DNA of 64,000 nt from NCBI RefSeq assembly GCF_000524195.1, contig NW_020170385.1:1133898-1197897 (forward strand), read 5' to 3'. Source of the stretch: Echinococcus granulosus. Lineage: Eukaryota; Platyhelminthes; Cestoda; Cyclophyllidea; Taeniidae. The notes below the pieces were generated by a model, which was not told where the DNA came from, did not search any database, and saw only the letters and a program-made list of their open reading frames with translations. Below, piece after piece: positions 49,968-63,500 of the stretch (positions are counted from its first letter, which is position 1; every line of letters begins with the position of its first letter). Both the position numbers and the translations under genes were made by a program.

Positions 49968-52182
49968 GTTTACTAATCTCACGCATCATTATGCGCCAAT
50001 GGCACGCCTGGAATCTGCCATGTTATTTTCACGGGAACAACAAGTCAATCGACTGAAACGGCGGAATAAACCTAAAAGTCGGAGGATTGGTGAGTTTTTT
50101 CTCTGCTCTGCACTTTTGTGATGTGTTGAATTTTAATGTATCCACTACATCAAAGTGAGCCTTAAACCTGTCTGAAAATGTACAGATGTGCTAGGAACTC
50201 TGTTATTGATTATCGGGTATGTTTCTATTACTTATCTTCAAATTTCTACCACCTTTCTATAACACTTTGCGCTTTTATTGCACATTGATTCACTGAATTG
50301 TAATGTCACAGACGCACAACTTAAGTAATATCTTCGTCTGCCCAAGGGATTAATGCAAATAATAACCCCAGCAGTACAGCGCGTAGTTTCTAAAGTGTCT
50401 TCATTTTGATTTATCTAGTACACTGTGCTAAAACACCTGTGATCAAGCCACTGCACATCTTATTCACACAGATCAAATTAGAAGTTAGCGTTATCTCATG
50501 AGTGGCCATATTGTCAAGCTTGTTAATTTCTAATCGCAAATATCTTACGAGGTAACAGCAGTTGTTAAGTGGAGCTCAATTGCAGCCTTAGGCAAATTTA
50601 TTTACAGAGACCGTTGTTTTTTCGTCCACTTCCATCCCTTGATGCGGGCACGTCCTTCGCCTTTTTTAAAATGGTTAATTATTCTAAAAATATCTGTATC
50701 TTGTTAATTGATTCTTGCAACTTTTCCCCGTTCTGACTCACTGCCCCTACTTTGCATGAATAATATGAATGCTTATATTGGCTTACGCTTTCGACTTAAT
50801 CGGCTTTGGACTGTTTATTAAGAGTGCAATTCTCAGTTAATTCATTCCGTGATATTTGGCGTTTGCAGTTTTATCAGCAAGCTTTGATAGTAGTTTTTCA
50901 CCCCTTCCCCAAATGGCGCAATCTGATGAAATCTGAGATCTTTTTCGAGTATGTTTAGGATAAATCGAACATATAAGTCATCTACACGAATGCTAGGCTA
51001 TCTCGAAATTCTTGTAGAATCCTCTTTGACCGCCCCTCATGTTTACTACGGAGTATGGTATTACCGCGTGGTAGTTGCACGCCACCAATAAAGCTTTAGA
51101 GACGAAGAGTGGTTCAGACTTTTCATTTGATAGGAATTTTCGTGCTTAGTCATCCTAGAGATTGCAACAGTAAGTCGCATATTGTCAATGCAAACAGGAC
51201 TTGCGATTTTGCTCTACTGAAATCTGATTTTCATTTTCCATCCGTTAAACTCTCTTTACACCGCTCGGACATGAGGCTCTGCATATATGACCGATCTGAC
51301 GTTTGAGAACTTAATTTCTCATTCTATAAACCTCGTGAAAGTAGCACTTTTCCTTGCTTGTATTCTCATTATAATGTTTTGCTTGGTGACTGGATCTAGC
51401 TGAAAAAAATGCAGTCTTTCACGTAGAGAACCACGAAATTGCTCTAACTGAATTGTAAATCCTAGGAGCAATTCAAGATTACTAATGACAAGACTTCTGT
51501 ATGATTTATGAGTCCATTAGATGGATTACACTTTTAAAATGGCAATTTTTCTAGTTCCTTCATGTTTCAATGTTTCATGTCGTACTCGAGTTTGTTTTGT
51601 TGGATTGATTCTGGCTCGCCTTGTACTCAAAGCATATTCATTGTTTACAGGGCGCATATTTTTACTATGAGAATATTTACTACGACCCTTTAGCCTATAT
51701 TTCATGATATCTCTGTGCACTGTCATTGGCTCCAAATCCTATTTCTACCAGATGCCCGCTTTTTTGGGCTTGCTTGCAAATATCATTGTGTGGGTCGAAT
51801 TACAGCATTTGTATCCACTTATTTTTTACATGTAGCTTACACTCACTAAATCCAACTACTGGAGTAATGTATACATGGATACTGAAAGTTCGATGACAAA
51901 TCGTTCGAAAAGCTCTATTTGAATGAATTATTCAAACTATCGGTATGCGTTTCTGAGGTGGCTGGCGTACATTCCCCACGTGATTTGCGTTCATTTGTCT
52001 AGTGTCCAGTTCTCTGCTTATGCTTTCAAAAGAGCTTCGATATATGCGGTCAGGTAGCCGAAAATTCTGGCGTGTTCCTTTCAATTCATTTGTTCCATAT
52101 TCACCATTTGCACATTTTTTAATTTGCAATTTCAGAGCAATCACCAAGGGTAGTATTTCGAAACATCACCGCTGCGAATAAA
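49968..52182 (+). CDS. Two candidate upstream exons of the ADAM gene (basic N-terminal region)
   Basis: Exon 49968-50089 (acceptor TTTAAG|G, donor ATTG|GTGAGT) and exon 52136-52182 (acceptor TTTCAG|AG, donor AATAAA|GTAAGT) match in phase 1. They encode a segment with LTHHYAPMARLESAMLF, a highly basic cluster RLKRRNKPKSRR, then QSPRVVFRNITAANK. The splice sites are good and the product reads like protein. Its position upstream of the ADAM catalytic exons suggests the N-terminal or early prodomain region. The first exon starts in phase 2, so a further 5' exon with the signal peptide is expected. No family match is visible in these residues alone. Confidence 0.38.
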
Positions 52183-54084
52183 GTAAGTTAATCGCATTCT
52201 TGCGATTTCTTATGCTTTTGCGTTTATATCACCTACAAGGTGCGGAAATCTTGTGGCATTTTACGGCCGAATTACGACCAAATTTGCATGTTTGGTCTTT
52301 CTAAATATCAAGATCCTAGTCTTACTCTATTTAATCGCCTCCCATTTAGAACCTGTTGTAAGGAAGATCTTTACTAATATTTGGAACATCTTATCGTACT
52401 TGGATGATACCCCCAGCTGTTAGGCTCCTAACCACACGTTTTGCGGGTCTTCATATCCTCGTGTGTAATTTAAGGAGCAGTCTTTTTTCGCATGTAGCGA
52501 ACAGCCCTCTTACATTGGCAATGTTCATAGCAAAGACTTAGTCATCTCCCCACACAATTTATCTTACGTCAGAACTTACGCAGGTTGGTAATTTGCTATC
52601 GTAGTGGCCTGTCCATTCATCTAAATCTCATTCCCATTCTCTCCTTATGACTGTGGCAGTGTTAGAAAGTAATTTCACTCCACTCCTTGTACGGGTAAGG
52701 AGTATGTAACCGTATATCTATCCGCAGAAATGAAATGTTTTAAGCATATTCGATCAAATATTGTTTGCTTACCACTGGAATTTTCTTAGTGAACTCTATC
52801 AACTCTCATAAATAGAGCACTAATTTAGAATTTATTTTCTTGAATCGTCGATTGCTCTGTCAAAAGAATTGTACTGTTCAGGTCAGCCTCTGATGGGGCA
52901 AGGTATGATATCTGCAACCTAATGTAAATTATTTAATGCCAACTATTGTCTGTCTTGCATAAGCACGTTTTTAGTCATAGTTTTCCTACCTAGTGCGATT
53001 AGTGTAGTATTTCGTGGGACTTGCCCGCAGTTGCAGATGCTAACGACATATGGTTTATTTGGCGTATGCATGCACATGTGTCACGTTAATTTTCCATTTA
53101 GTGAAAAATTGTTTTTCAGGGCCCAAAAACTCCTGGACAAGTATTTTTGCCATGTTTGTGAGACACCTGTGCCTTTTGCATAAAAAATCGACTCGCATTT
53201 TCACAGACAATCTTGGAGCATTAGCGTGACTTGACTTTGAAGAGGGCAAATACCTTTGATAAGTACCACCGATTAAAGCGCGTGGACTAATTGCTCGCCC
53301 TACTAAGAATTTAGGTCACTTGCTACTATCTGCGCACTTTTCTAACCTTCCCATAGTGATCAAATCCATCATCTTATATTTACTTAAATATCACAGACTT
53401 ATGCACCGATCGCTCCTACTAAGCCTTTGGTAACAAAATTCGAGAACTTCAAGTTGACTAGCACCAGTGACTGCTCATAATGCGCTAACCCCTTCTTAAA
53501 CTTCATGGTTATTTTATGTTATAAAACTTGTCATTTCGGCAATTAGAAGTAGTAATCTTAGTAACCGCCTTTTATAAAAAGCGTTTGCGGCCTAATTTAT
53601 TGTAAGGCGACCAGTGCTAACAAAGAATAAGTCAATTTAATTGTCATGAGCCATTGTTCACTTATCCGTACTTTTTTGCATTCCAGCCAACATCGTCAAA
53701 TTCTATAAGATGAAAAGCATTCTATGCTCATGAGATTTGGCTTATATTTTGATAAACATGGATTGTTGAAAAGTTCTTCATTTTCCGGGAAATTGAGTTT
53801 GAGTAGGATTCTAAAGATGCCGTTCCTACCTTGATAAATCAATGGCTGGGTGTGTACATAATATGGACCATGGAGTTACGTGATCTTCCGAACACACCAG
53901 TAATAACTTGAAATTTGAGGTCATATCAGCAGTAGTACTAATTACCACCAGAATAAGTATCTGTGGACGGTGAGATGCGCCAGGCAGCCGCCCTCGCTAG
54001 GCATGGTTTAGTGGAATATGGGGCATATGCAATGAGATTAGGCTTGAAAAATATTGCAATGCTATTTAGCAATTGGAGTTTTAG

Positions 54085-54211
54085 ATCTGTACGCGATATC
54101 TCCCATCGCTGAAATGTACATGGTTCATGCGAATGGAATCCAGTACCGGGAAGTTGCCTTCAAGATAGCTGATGTCGCCTTGTCTCTGGAACTTCATTCC
54201 TCGACCATATT
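54085..54211 (+). CDS. Candidate ADAM prodomain exon
   Basis: After the acceptor AGTTTTAG, the frame encodes about 42 residues including YREVAFKIADVALSLELHSS. This resembles the beta-strand pair of M12B prodomains, where a charged or aromatic residue precedes alternating hydrophobics ending LxLxxN. The likely donor is ATT|GTATTA. Its entry phase (1) does not match the end of exon 52136-52182, and its exit phase (2) does not match the exon at 54566, so at least one exon on each side is missing from the model. Confidence 0.33.
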
Positions 54212-54565
54212 GTATTACTGACATGTCCTCTATTAAATGAAGTTTACCTGGGTCGTTCTGTGGTAGATTAAACAGGCATTAGTCTATCAAGAAAGTGTTA
54301 ACAATTTCTTTGGGGCTTCCATCTAAATTTTACTTCGCTTTTGGTGGTCACCCAAACTATCCCATCCACTCCTAATGAAGAGCTTTTTTTGAAAATGTGT
54401 GAGTCGCGTGTATTGACACCATAACTTGTGCATGTGCGTGTTGAAATTCGGGGATTTTCCTCCATTTCCGTAACCTTCAAGTACAGAAGGTAACTTTACT
54501 TACGTGCGCACGTCCACCCAAGTCCAGGATACCTGTAGCATTAGCGAACTCCTTTCTTATCCTAG

Positions 54566-57500
54566 ATCCTCCACCCTGTTCAAGTGTTTCATCGTCCTGG
54601 CGGGGAAGGGCCCTACATTGTGGAACTCTACGTTGTAGTCGACGAAAAATTTGTAAGTGTCCTTAGGTGACCCTGGCCATGCATGCACATACGCACCCAC
54701 AAACACCCTTACACACCGGCAACACGAGGTTTTCTAGCCTTTTTTTGCTGGTCACTGTAGCACCAACACTTCCTCGCCTGTGAGCAATGAATGCTCCTCA
54801 ATTCTGTTTTGGTGTGTTCTTGCAGGGCGGTGACATTTTGTCGGCCATGTGTCACTGGTTGGCATGAGTAGCCATTAGCGCGCCTCTTTATTGCGTTAGC
54901 CGACGACGCGATTGGTAGAGCTAGCCTCGGGTTTTTTTTCATAGCCGTCACGCCTATTCATCAGAGGGGTGTGCCACTTTAGTGCTTTCCCTCAATCTAA
55001 GTCATACGACGCGTTATCATTGCACATTTTGTGCAGTTTATTCGTTTCTTTTAAAGTGGACTGCTGAAGAAAGGCCTCAGTCTGTTCCAGATGGCTTTTA
55101 AAGTTGGGCGCTCGCGTCAGTGCTTTGAATGCTAAAAGGGTCAACCTAATTCGAGTACAATTCAATTAATCACACAGTGACTTCAAAGGCGTATCGTTAT
55201 TGATAAAGGCATTCTGTCCAATCATCTTTTTCTTAATCTTTCGTAAGACTAAGTAATATTTTGTTAACTCATAACGGAGTACGTCTTTTCCTGGGACGTG
55301 AAATTTTAAGGATTTTCCTGCCTATTGACTCGCAAAAAACATTTCGTCAGCTCACGCTATTTATTTGTGCTCAAACTATCAAATACTTTGGCGAGGCGGT
55401 TATTATACCTCATTGTATGAGGAGTTCAAAACGTATTAACACTCTTTCCAACATTAGATCCATAGTGGAAGCTAGATTGGATATTTGAAGGAAATAGCAT
55501 AAGCTTTGAACGTTCAGATGGCGCAGGTGAGGTTTAGCTGGGGTGAAAGTACTTCGATCTCAGAGGCGTTAATCTTAATGATAAAGCCATTTGGGATTTT
55601 TAGCTAGCAATCTAATTGACTTTAGTCACTCGGACGGATTTTGGAGCTCTACAGAGGGGCGCCCACTTCAATTTGGATATTAGTTTTGTATTTAACTTAT
55701 GTAACAATAGTTATCTGCCTACTAGTTTTAAAATAAACCGATTTTTCTTCATGGTAGTAGCTTGAATCCATTTCCTAGGCCAATAGACCCGGATACACGC
55801 GTCTTGGAAATTACCAGACCTGGGTGATTGGTGGTGCCGGGCCGGCCGCCACCGCCGAAATTGTCGTTATGCTGCAACTGATTCTGTGCTTTGTTGTATC
55901 TAAAGGCCATATCTTAAAAATAAACAAGTTTAATCATTCCTATTTACGACAATGAAAATTCGTTTAGTTTGGGCTGGGAGACTTTAGCAATAACGCATTG
56001 CAAGGATTCCATACGCCATTTGAAATGAGTCAGTCTGTTGTCTGCCCTTGCCTGCCTTAATAGGCTAAGTTGACTAGCTGTGGACCATATAATTTATTCC
56101 TGTTTTCGTAATTCTCGAAAACGCCCATGTTATTTTGGTGTAGTTGGTAGGCTTCTGAGGTTTTATCATTTTACATCGAAGTTCATTGCTATGAATATCT
56201 ATTAGAGTTTTCCACCACGATATTTTTGAAGAAACCTGATGGATCAAAGTCACTTTTTCTGTTGGATCACTGCCTGGAACAAAACTTCCAGTAATTTTCC
56301 ATGTTTTCAGAAAAAGTAAATCAGATTGCTATCAAATCAGTGCGTTTTGTGTGTTCAAAATCGAAGATATCTACCAGTCAATGTTCATTTCCCCACTTCA
56401 GAAGTATTTCTCCGTATACTGAGATTGTGTTAATTGTCTTATCCTTCGATATTGACGGATCGAAGACGTTGTTCGCGATATCCATTTCGTGAAGAAACAG
56501 TAGGCCAGAGGTGAATTCTTTGCTTTAAGAAGCGTGCTTGTTTTTTTGGTTAAATAGTATGGCTAGATATCTCACTCGATTGGAGTTGTTTTCTACTGGT
56601 GATCCCGTGTAAGCAAATCATTGTGCCCAAAATTGTTCCTTGCGATTTAAGCGTTTGGCGGGATATAATGATGCTAAACATCTCAATAATCAGCTTCCCC
56701 TTCCTTTTTATCACATTCACAGTTGACGGCTTCTCTATCAAAAGCATAGTTCTACAGTGTCAAATTTACTCAGAATTATGCGTTTCTTGGATAATTTATG
56801 CTGAAAAATTACATCAACGCTCGCAAACTTCGGGGGATAAGCAGGACTTGAATCACTTTTAGACTTGAGAGCCAACAGTTGTTCAAAGCCTCTGTGTGAA
56901 TGGCGTACTGGCAGTCAGGACAGATTACCTCTTATCTTTAAACATTGCGTTACTGAGACGCGTTGCTGATAAAACGCTTTTCGCTACTTTTCATACTTTA
57001 CGTATCATTAGGTCAACTGGCATAAATTGAACAGAATTTGCGAACAAAAGCAGGCAATTTAACGTACGTTAGTCCTTGGTGCCGATGACAGTCGTTGAAA
57101 ACGTCACGATTTGTTTGCAAGGCTTGAATGGATATTCTTCGGTTATTTTGCTATAAATAAAGTTGATAGGTGGTGGACTATGTTGGCTGAATCTCCTATT
57201 CTAAGCAATTTTTTGCTTGTGGTAATGGTGATCCACTTTCTGTAGTTAGCCCTGTTTATTAACTGCGTACATTACTTTTAACGTCATGCAGTCAACATGA
57301 CTAATTATGCCTACGGAAATTAGCATAATTTCGCATAAATATGCCTTAGTCTCCTTTGCATTAGAATGTTTTATCCTGCCTTCGTAGGTGAGCTCTTTCT
57401 CTCACGATGTTGTACAGATCGTAACTCGCGTCAACAGTATCTTCCAGGCTGTAAATGGAGTAAGTCCATTATTCAGTTATGCGTAACGTTACCGTTTGAT

Positions 57501-60500
57501 ATAATGTATGATGAACTGACTTCACTTTGAAGTCTACTTTGTCAATGGAAGTAGTTAATTGGCCTTCCTTCAGGTCTGGAGGCTGCGATTGCTTTCACAA
57601 TCAATCAGGTGCGGTAGAGATTGGCATGAGATCTAAGAGCTGTGTGCCTGTAATTGCGGCATTTGCAGTATATTTAACAATGGAAACTGAGGTTTGCAGT
57701 ATAATATTTGACAAATAAAAGTGGTTTTGATTTGATTTACAAAAGTTGCTGCTGTTTCATTGGAGGATTGATAAATTTGTATGAAAAACACCTTCATTTA
57801 ATTTCAGTTGTTTGCTCAATTCAATGTTCAGCTCATCATAGTGGGTCTAGAGATTTGGGAAAAAAATCGTGTGAATCTTGAGGCAGAAGAGCACTTTTTG
57901 AAAACACTTGCCAGTTTCAAGCGTACAGAGGTGAATGTTCGACACGACTGCTTGTTTGCCCTTCTGTAAGTACACTCTCTCCCATCTTAACAGGATTTCA
58001 ATCCATCCAGATTTTTGTCGCTCCATAAAACTCAACACCATTTTAAGCGCTTGAAAATTCACGTGCTTTAAATTATCAAGGGTTGCATGGCATTTCGTTT
58101 GATCAGCTTCGAGTAGTATAAACGTAGCGCCAACTCGTAGAAACACAATTTAGTTTAGATTAGTCCAATTCTTTAGGTTTTTTTGAAATTTTAATTCAGG
58201 CAATAACTCGCATATTAAAACAGTCTTTAGTTGTTTCTTAACAAGAGATTAGGGAATTGATTAAAAGTCGCATTGCAAAACGGATAAGGAGAAGAGCTTT
58301 TTAAAACATGCATGCAATTTTTATTGAGATGTCAGCAATTGGATCACTTTTGTGAGGTGAACTAGACATATTACGCGAACTCCAGTTTATTGTTTTACAA
58401 TTTAGCATTAGTATCCTTCCCACTCAAAACACAGTCATTTGGCCTAAGTTATATTTACAAAAGCTTTGACTGTACCATTTGTCTAACAACGCTTGATGAA
58501 GAAATTCTCATGGTTTTATTGGTTTATTTGGGGTTCCATTTCTCTAGCTCTACCAGCTCAGTTTATTCTTCTCCAAAAATATGTCTTCTTCTTCTAGCGG
58601 AGACACTGATCAAGCTTCAAACACTCGTGGTCGGGCTAACCGGGAGGTCATGTGCAAACACTCGTCGTGTGTCTCATTCGTCCGTGTAAGTTTACACCCT
58701 CCCCCCCCTCTCTCCCACTTAGTTCAGTTTTTAGTGGATTATGCATCAAGCTGAATGGGTTGGCGCCATGACCTTATCACCGTGTTTATGTGAGTTGCGT
58801 TATTTACTTGCTAAACTAAACACCACGCGCAAATGATTCCTTTTCTTTTCCTACTTTTCGATGTTGCTAACACCTAAAAAAAGTCGGCTCTGACGCGTTG
58901 GCGGGGGGCAGAGAAACGACTAAATGTAATGTAACGGGAACCCTGCCATTGCGCACCTTTTAAGTACAAGCGGGGCATAAATAATCAAGCATGCACTTTA
59001 TTCGTCAGGGTGTTCCACGCATCTTCATAGATCAGCTGTATGTAACCCCATCCACAGTGTAAGAGGTGACTAAAGTATTCAGTCATCGTACGCATCGTTA
59101 TCTCCGTTCCCCGTTATTTTTCACCATCATCATTACTTCAGCTGAAAGGTTGTCTTAACATATTACTTTCACTTACAATGATGCGGTCTTGACTACCTTA
59201 TGCAATACAGGAGATGGCCTGGATACTATTTACGATTGTAGTAGCTGATTTGCTGGAACTCAATTTCACGTTTCGTCAACTTACGACGTGCGGATTTCTA
59301 GATAATATTAACATTACTTTTGAAGTAGTAACATCTCATTGCTTTCATATGCCGTATTTAAAGGTTAAATATTGATCTAGGGTTAAGTAAGGTCACACTC
59401 CTGAAGTAATTTACTTAATCTGCAACCGCCTTTTGAATGGATGTTTGTCGAATTTTATTGTGAATGGGGAAATTGGGTATCATTTAGTTACCTTACCTAA
59501 TCTTCATCGTACAGTACGGTTGGGTAGTGTTAGTGACAATCTAACCACAACACTGAAGTGTGTGACCACCAGATCCGCTACAGTAGTCCAACATCTCAAT
59601 CAATGGGTTGGACTTTCGGACTGAATCTGGAGCATTTTCATGTGATGAAAAGCACAACGCTTTCATGTGATTTCCCTTAAGGATTCCCAATACATGGAGG
59701 TAAACGAGACCGCTCGGACCGCGGCCCATGAGTTGGGTCACAATTTCGGCCTCCGACACGACACCGAGAATTGCGAGTGTCAGGGCTGCATCATGGCTAC
59801 CGGCGTTGAGTAAGTTTGCCATTCAGACCCAAATCGATAGCCTTTCACCTATTATTGATTATTATTGTATTAATACAAATCGTTTGCATAGGATGTCTTT
59901 GCTTTTTGCATTTGATTGGCCCTAACCTAAAATTGGAATGCCGATCCCATTAAATTATATCGCGCATAAAGTTCATTGCAGCGTGTAAAAATTATCGGAT
60001 ATTATCAGATCTTTCTTAACCGATGCTCGTATTCCGCGTTCTGGCTTTGCCAAATGGCAAGACTGACAATGACGCTGAAATTTCCTGATTTTTTTCGGAA
60101 TGCTTGAATTTTCTGAATAGCTGGAACTACTTTACTCACATTGACTCGTAACTTTTGATGGTCTATTCTTTTATGTACACGAATGAAAAGCTTCCATTCG
60201 TATAGCATTTAGGAGTTTCAGTCGTACAACATGTTTGCTTAGTGTATAGATTCCACTTTGGGACAGGCGGTGGAAAGTGTACTGACGTCTTTAAAGAGTT
60301 TTGTTTTCTTGTCCAAAATATAGATTTGGAACAGCCACAACGGAATGGTCCCCCTGCTCTATCCGCGATATGCCCAACTTGCTACACTACGGAATGGGTG
60401 CGTGTCTCCACGACGTTCCAGTACATTCACACACCAGCCTCTTACCACGACAAACTCGACTGCTCGAGGTCAATGGACCTAGTGTTATCCATACCTACAC

Positions 60501-63500
60501 CGCAATGAACACTCGCCGAGGTACTCCGGAACTATTTCAATCAACCCCCACATCTCTCAAGAGGTCTCTCTGTGGAAATGGAAAACTGGATCCTGGTGAG
60601 GAATGTGACTGCGGAACTGCGTAAGTTGCATGTATAAAAATTACTTAACTTAATGTTTGTCCAGTCTATGAGCCTTTATACATCTTCATTGTGGTTAACA
60701 ATATTTTGTTCATTAAATGGTTTTTAGTCCGCTATTCGCTCCGAAATTGCCGCCAGTTCATATTGAAACTCGGCTTAAGGTGTGGAGTAACTCAGATGAT
60801 CATTTTCATCCATGACCGGCCACCTAACACTATCTTTGCTACCCACCTAGATCGGCTTGGAGGTTTGATAAGTTCTACGACCAGGATAGGGAAATGTGCT
60901 TATGGAAACAAATATATGTAGTCATCGCAAAGCGGATGTGTTGGGGTGTTTTGTTCAAGATAGTAACTTACAACAAAAGAAAACGTTGATGAACCATGTC
61001 ATTCGTTTTCCCACGTTCCTCAAACACTTTGCAACGGCTCTTTTAAACGAAGCATTTAGGTCTACTCTGTGAATAGTTCTGTTTACATTCGGTGGTTCAT
61101 AGGAAATTCTACTAAACGTAAACTTTTTGACTCGAATTGCTTTGAATAGCAAAGAGCTATTATGTCATGACATCTAGTAATGCAAAAAATCTGTCCTTAG
61201 GTTGAGACACAAGATCCTGTTATTAAAAGCACTAACTACAAACCAATATTTACGCATTGGAAGATTTTAACACACCGCTTATTAACAGAATGGAGATTTT
61301 TGTTATTCTTGAGGTTGAATTCTGTGTTTGGTAGTTGTCTCAATGCGCCCCCTCGTTAAACAATTGAGTCACAGTTTATGTCCTCACTGACAGTGGCGGA
61401 ATTTATGGCTGCAGTCATCATGGGGCATGCAAGTGAGGCATCACACTGTTGTGCCCTCTACCAGATACCTGCCTTGATCAAGAGGCTTTAGCAAGGAATC
61501 GTTATAATTCCACTATAGTGTAATTTGCTCTTTTTTAATTAATCCCTCCATCATCAGTTAAGCAATGTTAGGTGCTTTCTCCGGGTATTCAGCCAGAATA
61601 TTCTTTTGTTCTATAAAAATGCGTTAAAAATGTTAGCTTTCCCCAAGGCTGTAATGATAGCAGTGTTGAGTTTTGAAAAAAGTATTGAACTACAATTTCT
61701 TAAGCTCTTCCATGATTGGATGTGATATTTTCACTTCGTCGTTGTGTGTTGAATCGACTGGTTCGAAAAGATTAAATTTGCTGTTGCTGCTAAAGATGTT
61801 TCCAAGATTTCCTTGGTGCATGTTTTGGGAATTCAATGAAGATTTTTGAGGAAACTCCTTTGAAGAGCAATTTAAGAATAAAATAAAGTTATTTGCTATC
61901 TTGAATAATTCAGGATACCTTTAGTTATGTTAATTGACCTAATGAGAAGTACAACGCTTTGTTAATTTCCTAATACAAGCGACAAATATTTAGACATTAA
62001 AAACGAAAAAAAACATAAGTGTTTTTGTGATGAAAAGGACTATGGGCGGGAAAATTATTTTTGTGAACATGTCATGAAATTACTAATAGTTATTTCACAA
62101 CCTTTTCCATTTTTTTATTGTTACTCCACTGTTTCTTGCAGCAGGTCCTGTAATTCCTCCAACGCTGCTCCATGTATACACACACGTATATTTGCAGTGC
62201 AGCAAGTATGTGCCACTTCAATTTTATTAAGGATGGTTTGTTGGAGAAAGTCTTAACTTCCATTACACTCCTTTGGTTTGAGCGCGACCCTGTAGCTCTG
62301 TAGCTGAAACAGATGTTTGGCATGGCCACTGCAACACTGACTAACCAACCACACAAACCTAAATGACAGGCTGCCTTGTATTTTTGACAATAAGTACATT
62401 TACTCGGCCGCGAGTGGAGTGGTTTTGGGGAGTTTTCACTACTTTTAGTGTGTTTAGGAAGTCTTTTATGGGTTTTAGTTCTAAAATTCCTTTTTAAAGC
62501 TTCATAAAATGACAAATGCACGGCACCTGATACAAGGATACGCTCCCAAATGGCCTTCAGTCGGTTTGGTGATATCCCACCCACTCAATGTGCAGAGAAT
62601 CTCACTAGCCGTTTCTGCTGAATACAATTACTGCGTTGTTTTAAGAGCATGTTTAGGACTCCGTCGTGTTTGCGCTCGCGGGTAGTATCAGGTCAAGAAG
62701 GTCTTGGTTTACATGACTCGGCGTTTCAAGACGGCAGTATGTACTTTAGATAATAAGGTTTAAGGTCATTCCCTCAAGGTCGATAATTTGATAGTTTTTT
62801 TCCGGTAATTCACTTATACACACCCATTTGTGGCTCATCAAGAGACGTAGACAACGAAGTGTTGGGGACAAGGCCTGTCCGTGGCTTGTTTTTTGTCTTA
62901 CTTTTTAACTCAGCCACCGTACTGATGAGGGTTAGTATCACAGTTTTAGTCATTAGCGTGTGTTGGTGAAAATGAGTCGGCAACCTATTTATTGTTGCAT
63001 TATATTGGATTTATTGGGAATGGGTTCTCCTTTTTTACGCCGCGCCATTTTGTGTCGAAAGCTAAACAGTCCAGAAGTTGGTGTCTGCTGTTTATTTTTT
63101 TTCAGAAACACCGATCAGTCTATTGAGATGCGTAACATACTTCACCTTCCACATCTACCACTCAATTTTAGTCCTGGAGGTATTCTTCAGCATGTTATTG
63201 AAGGTGAATTTTGCCAGGACTACTCAAATTCTATTGATTAATCCTGGAATTTTACATCTAACGTAATTTGGGCTCTATTTTGATGCATGTTCGGAGTTTT
63301 TGGCCTTTGCAGCCCAACGAAAACGCATATTAGCGTAAACTGTAAGTCACTCAAGATTTGGTTTACAACCTCACCTACGAGCAATTGATCAACATGTAAC
63401 TTATTTGTACACATTCATTTAATCAGAAAGTTGACGTGTTATTCATTTCACTTCTAGCAATGAAGTGTTATCCTAAATTCGTTTCTATGTCCTTCTATTT

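Noticed and set aside
54430..54490. Possible ADAM prodomain exon with GFSSISVTFKY
   Set aside because: No upstream acceptor fits, and its donor phase (2) is incompatible with the firm exon at 54566 (phase 0).
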